This document shows, one piece after another, positions 7,150 to 12,827 of a stretch of DNA of 12,827 bases. Every line of letters starts with the position of its first letter. The stretch's first letter is position 1. A model generated the notes under the pieces. It made no database searches, had not been told where the DNA came from, and saw only the letters and a list, made by a program, of their open reading frames with translations. The stretch lies in contig JANRJF010000345.1 of NCBI GenBank assembly GCA_033764095.1, positions 1-12,827 of the forward strand. Reading direction: 5' to 3'. Source of the stretch: JBDTMT01 sp033764095 (GTDB lineage Bacteria; Desulfobacterota; Binatia; HRBIN30; CADEER01). Made by a program: the position numbers and the translations under genes.

Positions 7150-8874
7150 ATGGCGGACACAGCGGATCTGGTCATTCGCGGCGGTACGGTGGTGGACGGA
7201 ACCGGCGCGCCGCCGGTCGAGACCGACGTCGTCATCCATGGCGATCGCGTCACCGCGATCGGCCGCCACGACGGGCCGGCGCGCGAGGTGATCGACGCGC
7301 GCGGCAAGCTGGTGACGCCGGGCTTCGTCGACGTGCACACCCACCTCGACGCGCAGCTCACCTGGGATCCGCTCGGCACGCCCTCGAACCTGCACGGCGT
7401 GACCTCGGTGGTGGTCGGCAACTGCGGCGTCGGCTTCGCGCCGTGCAAGCCGCAGGATCGCGACTACCTGATGTTCCTGATGGAGGGCGTCGAGGACGTC
7501 CCCTCCGCCGCGATGCGCGCCGGCCTGGGTTGGAACTGGGAGAGCTTCCCCGAGTACCTCGACGCGCTGGCGGCGCTGCCGCTCGGCCTCAACGTCGGCG
7601 CCCACATCAGCCACGCGCCGCTGCGCATCTGGGCGATGGGCGAGCGCGGCGCCACCGACGCGGCGCCGAGCGAGTTCGAGCTGGCGGCAATGCGCGAGGC
7701 GGTGGTCGAGGCGCTGCGCGCCGGGGCGCTCGGCTTCGCCACCGGCCGCACCACCATGCACCGCACGCCGAGCTGGGATCCGGTGCCCGGCACGTTCGCC
7801 AGCCGCTTCGAGCTGGAGACGCTGGCCGGCGCACTGTCCGAGGAGGGCTGCGGCGTCTTCGAGCTGGTGCCGTACGGCGGCGCCGGCGAGGATCGCGACG
7901 GCATCGCGCGCGAGTTCGAGTGGATGACGCCGGTGGCGCGCGACACGCGCCGGCCGATCAGCCTGGCGCTGATCCAGAGCCTGTCCTATCCCGACACCTG
8001 GCGCGAGGCGCTGCGCCTCGCCGAGGACGCCGCCGAGCGCGGTGCCGCGGTGCGGCCGCAGGTGGCGGTGCGCGCCGTCGGCCTGCTGATCGGCTTCGGC
8101 CTCTCGATCCATCCGCTCAGCCTGTTTCCGGGGGCGATGGACCTGCTCGGGCTGGAGCGCGGCGCCGCCATCGCCCGCCTGCGCGATCCGTCGCTGCGCG
8201 CCGCGCTGGTCGACAGCGCCAGGGACAACGGCGGCACCATCCTCGGCGGCATGGCGACGCTCGACCACGTCTTCCCGCTCACCACCGGCGGCGTGCGCAG
8301 CTACGAGACCTCGCCCGAGCGCAGCCTGCCGGCGCTGGCGCGCGCCAAGGGCATCGCCCCCCTGCAGCTGATGCTCGAGCTGCTGGTCGAGCACGACGGG
8401 CGCTGCTTCTTCATGGTGCCGTTCGCCAACCCCGACCTCGACGCCGCCGCGACCATGCTGCAGCATCCGCTCAGCACCATCGGCCTGGGCGATTCCGGCG
8501 CCCACACGACGCAGACCTGCGACGCCAGCTACGCCACCTTCTGCCTCGCCTACTGGGTACGCGAGCGCCGCCTGATGCCGCTGGAGCAGATGGTGCACAA
8601 GCTCACCGCGCAGCTCGCGACGCTGTGGAGCATCACCGACCGCGGCGTGCTGCGCCGCGGCGCCTTCGCCGACCTGAACGTCATCGACTTCGAGCGCCTC
8701 GATCTGCACCTGCCCGAGGTGCATCACAACCTGCCCGCCGGCGCCGCCGCGTTGACGCAACGCGCCAGCGGCTACCTGGCGACGGTCGTCAACGGCCAGG
8801 TGTTGATGCGCGACGGCGCACACGCGGGCGCGTACCCAGGCGTGGTCCTACGCGGGGCGCGGTACACTCGATAA
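7150..8874 (+). CDS. Amidohydrolase family protein, D-aminoacylase (N-acyl-D-amino-acid deacylase)-like
   Basis: 574 residues. The family comprises zinc hydrolases that remove the acyl group from N-acyl-D-amino acids or act on related cyclic amides. After a small beta-sandwich lead (DLVIRGGTVVDGTGAPPVETD) comes the metal motif DVHTHLD with H63 and H65. Next is the D-aminoacylase-specific GNCG with C92, which in that family helps bind zinc. Further histidines in plausible metal positions are H152, H155 and H204, and the late catalytic Asp is D448 in LGDSGAH. The C-terminus returns to the sandwich domain (RRGAFADLNVIDFERL). It is longer than the roughly 480 residues of classical D-aminoacylases because of insertions in the barrel. 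ATG 7150 was chosen: an upstream in-frame GTG at 7063 lies inside the palindromic repeat. No strong ribosome binding site is seen. Substrate is uncertain. Confidence 0.9.
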   Translation: MADTADLVIRGGTVVDGTGAPPVETDVVIHGDRVTAIGRHDGPAREVIDARGKLVTPGFVDVHTHLDAQLTWDPLGTPSNLHGVTSVVVGNCGVGFAPCKPQDRDYLMFLMEGVEDVPSAAMRAGLGWNWESFPEYLDALAALPLGLNVGAHISHAPLRIWAMGERGATDAAPSEFELAAMREAVVEALRAGALGFATGRTTMHRTPSWDPVPGTFASRFELETLAGALSEEGCGVFELVPYGGAGEDRDGIAREFEWMTPVARDTRRPISLALIQSLSYPDTWREALRLAEDAAERGAAVRPQVAVRAVGLLIGFGLSIHPLSLFPGAMDLLGLERGAAIARLRDPSLRAALVDSARDNGGTILGGMATLDHVFPLTTGGVRSYETSPERSLPALARAKGIAPLQLMLELLVEHDGRCFFMVPFANPDLDAAATMLQHPLSTIGLGDSGAHTTQTCDASYATFCLAYWVRERRLMPLEQMVHKLTAQLATLWSITDRGVLRRGAFADLNVIDFERLDLHLPEVHHNLPAGAAALTQRASGYLATVVNGQVLMRDGAHAGAYPGVVLRGARYTR

Positions 8875-8887
8875 AACGAAAACGAAA

Positions 8888-8955
8888 CCACGGATGAACA
8901 CGGATAAACACAGATAGAGATTCTCTTATCCGCGTTCATCTGTGTTCATCCGTGG
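8888..8955. repeat. Palindromic decamer-repeat element 2 (short form)
   Basis: This 68-base element starts with the decamer words CACGGATGAA, CACGGATAAA and CACAGATAGA and returns as their inverted complement. The outer 28 positions of the arms match at 24, and all four differences are transitions. The centre holds a small perfect GAGA-T-TCTC hairpin, so almost the whole element can fold on itself. It begins 13 bases after the amidohydrolase stop, following an A-rich run (AAAACGAAAACGAAA), and ends 22 bases before the start of the next gene. Confidence 0.92.
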
Positions 8956-8977
8956 TTCCTCGTCTTCTGCTGAACGC

Positions 8978-9370
8978 ATGAATCTCTGCAATCAGTGCGG
9001 CGCCTGCTGCCGCACCATCGCGCTCGATCAGCCGCCGGACGAGATCCAGGCGATGGCGGCGCTGACCAGCGTGCTCGGCATCCCCTCCGATCACCCGTTC
9101 GCCGCGGCGCACTGGCATCACCTGACGCGCGACGAGGCGCTGGCGCGCAACCCGTTCTACGTGTCGCGCCTGCCGGAGACCAAGCACTTCTACTGGTGCG
9201 ATCAGCTCGCCGCGGACGGGCGCTGTACCGCGCACGCGACGCGACCGCTCGTCTGTCGCGGCTACCCCTGGTACGGCGAGCCGGTGAGCGACATGCCGCT
9301 CGCCGATCCGCGCTGCGGCTACGCCGCCGACCAGGTGCGCGAGCTGATCATCCGCCGCGACGACCTCTGA
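8978..9370 (+). CDS. YkgJ-family cysteine cluster protein
   Basis: 130 residues from ATG 8978. It opens directly with the cysteine cluster C4-x2-C7-x2-C10-C11 (NLCNQCGACC). Later cysteines are C74 (YWCDQL), C83 (GRCTAH), C93 (LVCRGYP) and C113 (PRCGY). This eight-cysteine pattern defines the YkgJ (UPF0153-like) family, thought to bind zinc or an iron-sulfur cluster; the function is not established. The phrase CTAHATRPLVCRGYPW matches the family's typical CxxYxxRPxxCRxYP segment. The frame extends upstream to a GTG at 8942, but that lies in the palindromic repeat, so it was not used. No clear ribosome binding site is visible. The gene ends seven bases before the convergent sulfotransferase stop. 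Confidence 0.9.
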   Translation: MNLCNQCGACCRTIALDQPPDEIQAMAALTSVLGIPSDHPFAAAHWHHLTRDEALARNPFYVSRLPETKHFYWCDQLAADGRCTAHATRPLVCRGYPWYGEPVSDMPLADPRCGYAADQVRELIIRRDDL

Positions 9371-9377
9371 GCGTGGC

Positions 9378-10469
9378 TCACGCCGCGCGTTCGAAGGCGT
9401 GGCGGTCGAAGAGGAACGCCCAGTCGCGGCGGATGCGGGCCGCATCGAGACCGAACTGCTCGAGCGTGTAGCGATGGCGGCTGCGGAAGCCGCGCTGTCG
9501 TTCGCCGGCGGCGCCCAGCGCCGCGCCGAGCGCCGGCGTGATCGGCCAGCCCTGCCAGGCGTAGATCGCCTCGACGGTGGCGCGCGGTTCGGCGACCAGC
9601 TGCTCGTAGGCCAGCGTCAGCACGTCGCTCGCCGGCTGCCGCTGCAGCGCCGCGTGACCGTGCACCGCCAGGTCGAGCAGGGCGCGGTAGGCGGTCTCGA
9701 TCGCCGCCTGGCTCGGCACGCGCCGGCTGGTCAGGCGCCAGAACGCCACCATCATCGACAGGTACGAGGGCACCGCCTCGTACGGCGAGCGCACCAACGA
9801 GATGAAACGCGCGTCCGGGTACCAGGCTCTCAGATCGTCCACCTTGCCGAGGAAGTGCGGGCTCTTGCTGATGTAGCGCGACGCGCCGCGCGCCCACAGC
9901 AGGCGCTGCACGCAGCCGTGGTAGAAGCGCCCGACGCGTGCCCGCTTCGCCGCCGGCCACTGCCAGAAGCGGCTCAGCTCCTCCAACGCGTGCTCGTACG
10001 GAAAGAGATAGGCGCCGATGCCGCTGTTGCCGAGCAGCAGGAAGAGCAGCTCGTCCTCTTCCGCCTGTTCGAAGCGCAACGGGTGGATCGCCTCCAGGCC
10101 GCTGAAGCAGCGCTGGAAGAAGGCGTCGGCGCGCGCCATCAGGCGCTCGGGCAGCAGGCGGCGCACGGTCGGCGACGGCATCAGCAGCTCGCGCGTGTGG
10201 TAGCAGGCGTTGGCGGCGTCGGCGTCGAGCAGGTTGAGCAGCGCCGTGCTGCCGGAGCGCGGGCTGCTCAGCACGAACAGCGGCCGCCGCACCGGCGTGT
10301 CGGCGATCTCCGGGTGCAGCCAGGCGTCGAGCGCCAGACCGAGGTGCACCAGCGGCGGCACGGTCAGCTCGGCGGCGAGCAGCAGGAACGCGCCGCCACT
10401 CGGCGCGTGCGTCAGCGCGTAGCGCTTCTGCCGCAGGAAGGTCGCGGCATCGAAATCCCCCCACCCCAT
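9378..10469 (-). CDS. Sulfotransferase family protein (PAPS-dependent)
   Basis: 363 residues from ATG 10469. It is predicted to transfer sulfate from PAPS to a hydroxyl or amino group of a small molecule, lipid or glycan. The 5'-phosphosulfate loop SSPRSGST lies at residues 68-75. The 3'-phosphate binding region is FISLVRSPYEAVPS (about 222-235), preceded by the family phrase YISKSPHFLGKVDDL. The second half is helical, with a C-terminal RHRYTLEQFGLD segment as in bacterial Sulfotransfer_3 members. A weak GAGAAG site lies eight bases before ATG 10469. An upstream TTG at 10514 would add 15 Arg-rich residues but has no ribosome binding site. It lies downstream of the methyltransferase-fold gene on the same strand, with an 85-base gap, so co-transcription is possible. 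The acceptor cannot be told from sequence. Confidence 0.9.
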   Translation of the reverse strand: MGWGDFDAATFLRQKRYALTHAPSGGAFLLLAAELTVPPLVHLGLALDAWLHPEIADTPVRRPLFVLSSPRSGSTALLNLLDADAANACYHTRELLMPSPTVRRLLPERLMARADAFFQRCFSGLEAIHPLRFEQAEEDELLFLLLGNSGIGAYLFPYEHALEELSRFWQWPAAKRARVGRFYHGCVQRLLWARGASRYISKSPHFLGKVDDLRAWYPDARFISLVRSPYEAVPSYLSMMVAFWRLTSRRVPSQAAIETAYRALLDLAVHGHAALQRQPASDVLTLAYEQLVAEPRATVEAIYAWQGWPITPALGAALGAAGERQRGFRSRHRYTLEQFGLDAARIRRDWAFLFDRHAFERAA

Positions 10470-10477
10470 GCGGCGCA

Positions 10478-10483
10478 CTTCTC
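10478..10483 (-). promoter_or_regulatory. Weak ribosome binding site of the sulfotransferase (GAGAAG)
   Basis: On the minus strand GAGAAG lies eight bases before ATG 10469. It is a partial Shine-Dalgarno match, but better than anything ahead of the alternative TTG at 10514, and it supports the shorter protein. Confidence 0.4.
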
Positions 10484-10554
10484 GCCGCCGCGCGGGAGAA
10501 TTTCCACGCTGCAACTGACTGCCGCGGATGGCTTCCGCGCAGCTATGCGGGCGG

Positions 10555-11226
10555 TCAGGCGCGGTCGGCGAGGATGAGTGTGTAGATGGCGCGCTTGGCG
10601 TCTGGATAGGCGCGCGACCTGCGCGCCTCGGCCTTGAATCCCGCCCGTGTCAATCGGCGCACGAAGGCATCGTCCGAGCCGGCCGACCAGAACGCGGCGC
10701 GGCCGCCGGGACGCAGCACGTGTGCCAGCAAGCGCAGGCCTGCGGGTCCGTAGAGTTGCGCATTGCGCGCATCGACCAGCGGCTCGGGACCGTTGTCGAC
10801 GTCGAGCAGCACCGCGTCGTAGGCACCGAACGGCGCCATCGCCAGCACCGTGTGCACGTCCTCGACGATCACCTCGACGCGCCGGTCGTCGAGCAAGGCG
10901 CCGTTCACCTCGCGCAGGTGCTCGCGATTCCACGCCACCACATCCGGCAGCAGCTCGGCGACCTGGACATGCACACTGGGCAACAGCTCCAGGACGCGGC
11001 GCAGCGTGAAGCCGAGGCCCAGGCCACCGATCAGCACGCGCGGCAGATGCCCTGGCTTGATCGCCGCGCAACCGAGCTCAGCCAGTTCGGTCTCGGAGCG
11101 GTTCTGCCGCGTCGTCATCAACCCGTAGCCGTTGACGCGCAGCTGATAGGCCCCGTCATGCTTGTGCAACGACACCACCGACCCGGCGGGCGTGTGCGTC
11201 TCAGCAATGAAAACAGTCGGCTTCAC
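10555..11226 (-). CDS. Spermidine synthase-like protein, SAM-binding methyltransferase fold
   Basis: 223 residues with a GTG start at 11226. An in-frame TGA four codons upstream makes this the earliest possible start. The N-terminal part is a short beta region as in spermidine synthases (GAYQLRVNGYGLMTT). Motif I is VLIGGLGLGFTL (64-75), followed by an acidic strand end VAELLPDVV (E91), VEDVHTVL (121-128) and AVLLDVDNGPEPL (138-150). The fold and order match the polyamine-synthase/methyltransferase group. However, the true spermidine synthase signature (GGGDGG, and the catalytic Asp with its neighbours) is changed to GGLGLG and LDVDNGP. It is therefore better called spermidine-synthase-like than an aminopropyltransferase; databases often name such proteins spermidine synthase. 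It is probably cytoplasmic. A palindromic repeat lies just upstream of its start. Confidence 0.8.
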   Translation of the reverse strand: MKPTVFIAETHTPAGSVVSLHKHDGAYQLRVNGYGLMTTRQNRSETELAELGCAAIKPGHLPRVLIGGLGLGFTLRRVLELLPSVHVQVAELLPDVVAWNREHLREVNGALLDDRRVEVIVEDVHTVLAMAPFGAYDAVLLDVDNGPEPLVDARNAQLYGPAGLRLLAHVLRPGGRAAFWSAGSDDAFVRRLTRAGFKAEARRSRAYPDAKRAIYTLILADRA

Positions 11227-11255
11227 TGGACAGGGTCAATTTCGAAAATGCCTCA

Positions 11256-11371
11256 CCACGGATGAACACAGATAAACACAGACGAGGATGGAGGCGGCGC
11301 GAGCAAGTGAAGCGTTCCGGTCGCTCGCAAAGCCTCCGGCTTTATCTGTGTTTATCTGTGTTCATCCGTGG
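11256..11371. repeat. Palindromic decamer-repeat element 3 with nested core
   Basis: The outer arms are a perfect 27-base inverted repeat (11256-11282 against 11345-11371) built from the words CACGGATGAA, CACAGATAAA and CACAGA. Inside lies a second palindrome at 11290-11337. The element fills the gap between the methyltransferase-fold gene and the flavoprotein gene. Its right end touches the flavoprotein stop codon, which reads CTA on the plus strand in the conserved flank GTGGCTAAGC. Confidence 0.93.
11290..11337. repeat. Inner core palindrome of element 3
   Basis: The layout is GGAGGC, three bases (GGC), GCGAGC, 18 bases, GCTCGC, three bases (AAA), GCCTCC. The two six-base blocks on each side pair perfectly. 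The same geometry recurs in element 4. The middle contains AGTGAAGCG. Confidence 0.88.
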
Positions 11372-12304
11372 CTAAGCAGTTTCCTGCAGTTTTGCGACGA
11401 CGGCGCGGTAGCCGGCGACGGTTTCATCGATGATCTGCGCCACTGGCTTGACCGCGTCGATGCGCCCGACGACCTGGCCGGCGAGCGCGATCGAGGCTTC
11501 CATGTCGCCGCCGAAGTAGAGGTCCATGGCGCGCGCGAAGACGTCGAAGCCGACGTGCGGCTCCTTCTCCAGGCGCTCCGAGGTGGTGGTGCGCAGGGCG
11601 CGCAGGCCGGGGCGGCTGTGGCGGTTGAGGAAGACGGTGTCGGTCTCCTTCGCCGCCAGGATCGCCTGCTTCCAGTTGTCGTGCACTGGCGACTCGGCCG
11701 CCGACACCATGCGCGAGCCCATCTGCACGCCCTCGGCGCCGAGCGCGAAGGCGGCGGCCATGCTCCGCCCGTCGCAGATGCCGCCGGCGGCGATCACCGG
11801 CACATCGACCTGCGAGCAGATGAGCGGCAGCAGCACCATGGTGGCGACGTCGCGCGGATTCTTGAAGCCACCGCCCTCGCCGCCCTCGACCACCAGGCCG
11901 TCGACGCCGGCGGCGATCGCCTTCAGCGCCGCATCGAGCGACGGGACGACGTGGAATACGGTCAGCCCCGCCGCCTTGAGCGCCGTCGTGTACTGGCGCG
12001 GGTCGCCCGCCGAGGTGGTGACGAAGCGCACCCCCTGGCCGACGACGAAGTCGACGATGCCGGGATCGCGCACGAACAGCTGCGCGATATTGACGCCGAA
12101 CGGCTGGTCGGTGAGATCGCGCATCTTGCGGATCTCGTCCTTCACCACCTCCAGCTCGCCGGAGGAGGTCTCGATGATCCCCAACCCACCGGCGTTCGAC
12201 ACCGCCGACGCCAACCGGCTGCGCGCGATCCACCCCATCGGCGCCTGCACGATCGGATAGCGCGTGCCGAGCAGTCGGCTGACGCGCGTCGAAATAGGAT
12301 TCAT
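11372..12304 (-). CDS. Nitronate monooxygenase / 2-nitropropane dioxygenase-family FMN protein (FabK-related)
   Basis: 310 residues forming an FMN-binding TIM barrel. Family marks are PIVQAPMGW near the N-terminus (17-25), AGGLGII (38-44), FGVNI (69-73), the phosphate-binding IAAGGICDGRSMAAAFALGA (171-190) and EGVQMGSRM (191-199). Members oxidise alkyl nitronates or, as FabK, reduce enoyl-ACP. The region where both usually carry the catalytic His (EGxExGGHxG) reads EGGEGGGFKNPRD (140-152), with Phe147 in its place, so neither activity can be assumed. The gene lies downstream of a thiolase on the same strand, which hints at fatty-acid or acyl-CoA metabolism. Element 4 ends 15 bases before the start codon and no Shine-Dalgarno sequence is seen. 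The stop codon sits in the flank of element 3. Confidence 0.85.
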   Translation of the reverse strand: MNPISTRVSRLLGTRYPIVQAPMGWIARSRLASAVSNAGGLGIIETSSGELEVVKDEIRKMRDLTDQPFGVNIAQLFVRDPGIVDFVVGQGVRFVTTSAGDPRQYTTALKAAGLTVFHVVPSLDAALKAIAAGVDGLVVEGGEGGGFKNPRDVATMVLLPLICSQVDVPVIAAGGICDGRSMAAAFALGAEGVQMGSRMVSAAESPVHDNWKQAILAAKETDTVFLNRHSRPGLRALRTTTSERLEKEPHVGFDVFARAMDLYFGGDMEASIALAGQVVGRIDAVKPVAQIIDETVAGYRAVVAKLQETA

Positions 12305-12319
12305 TGGAGAAAAGATTCA

Positions 12320-12434
12320 CCACAGATGAACACAGAGAACCACAGATGAAGAGGAGGCTTTGCGAGCCAGTGTTGCGACACACCGGCTCGCGCTGCCTCC
12401 GGATCTATCTGTGTTTCTCTGTGTTCATCTGTGG
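12320..12434. repeat. Palindromic decamer-repeat element 4 with nested core
   Basis: The outer arms (12320-12347 against about 12407-12434) match at 27 of 28 positions. They use the words CACAGATGAA, CACAGAGAAC and CACAGATGAA. Where these differ from element 3 (CCACAG for CCACGG, GAGAA for GATAA), the right arm carries the matching change. The nested core lies at 12353-12400. The element fills most of the gap between the thiolase stop and the flavoprotein start. Confidence 0.93.
12353..12400. repeat. Inner core palindrome of element 4
   Basis: The layout is GGAGGC, TTT, GCGAGC, 18 bases, GCTCGC, GCT, GCCTCC, the same block order and spacing as in element 3. The middle contains a small GTGT-TGCG-ACAC hairpin. 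The shared positions AGTG and GCG recur at the same places as in element 3. Confidence 0.88.
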
Positions 12435-12446
12435 CTAGGCTCTTTC

Positions 12447-12827
<381 letters not shown>

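Noticed and set aside
8888..8955. Classical intrinsic terminator
   Set aside because: The stem is only moderately GC-rich, far longer than usual, and lacks a T-tract after it on either strand.
8942..8977. Earlier GTG start for the YkgJ-type protein
   Set aside because: The GTG lies in the right arm of element 2, and the cysteine cluster begins at once from ATG 8978 as is usual for the family.
10523..10539. Small hairpin CGCGGA-TGGCT-TCCGCG between the methyltransferase-fold and sulfotransferase genes
   Set aside because: Six-base GC stem without T-tract; such stems occur by chance often in sequence this GC-rich.
6946..12434. CRISPR array or transposon (MITE) explanation for the palindromic elements
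   Set aside because: Elements are kilobases apart with genes between, so they are not CRISPR. No target-site duplications flank them and no transposase is present, so a MITE origin is possible but unsupported.

Overview
The window is a very GC-rich, gene-dense bacterial chromosomal segment. It holds twelve protein genes, two of them cut by the window edges, and no RNA gene, transposase, integrase, phage gene or CRISPR array. The mix of genes suggests a free-living, metabolically versatile soil or water bacterium: an MscS channel with a DEP domain, an M19 dipeptidase, a D-aminoacylase-type amidohydrolase, a PAPS sulfotransferase, a 2-nitropropane-dioxygenase-family flavoprotein and a thiolase. 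A deltaproteobacterium-like lineage such as Binatota would fit, but this is a weak inference from gene style, GC content and intergenic repeats, not a determination.

Layout. Positions 1-725 hold the C-terminal end of a membrane protein, possibly GTPase-linked. It is convergent with the MscS-DEP channel (760-2703, minus). The channel is divergent from an M19 dipeptidase (2783-3955, plus). After a short octamer tandem repeat comes a GNAT acetyltransferase (4035-4616, plus), convergent with a LysR regulator (4654-5637, minus). Both genes end inside a heptamer repeat that forms a hairpin. The LysR gene is divergent from a zinc alcohol dehydrogenase (5708-6901, plus), followed by an amidohydrolase (7150-8874, plus) and a YkgJ-type cysteine-cluster protein (8978-9370, plus). 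On the minus strand follow a sulfotransferase (9378-10469), a spermidine-synthase-like methyltransferase-fold protein (10555-11226), the flavoprotein (11372-12304) and the C-terminal end of a thiolase (12447 to the window end).

The genes do not form one clear pathway. The likely functional links are local: LysR with its divergent dehydrogenase, and thiolase with the flavoprotein (possible acyl-CoA or nitro/enoyl metabolism).

The most striking non-coding signal is a set of intergenic repeats much less GC-rich than the genes. Four palindromic elements (6946-7066, 8888-8955, 11256-11371, 12320-12434) have arms made of degenerate decamers (CACRGATRAA type) in inverted orientation. Where the decamer words differ between elements, both arms of an element usually change together. 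Two elements enclose the same nested 48-nt core palindrome. A heptamer array (4609-4696) and an octamer array (3968-4007) are further short-period repeats. No gap between genes exceeds 300 bases; the longest (6902-7149) is largely filled by the first palindromic element. I found no convincing new multi-gene system; the repeats are the best candidate for something under-described.
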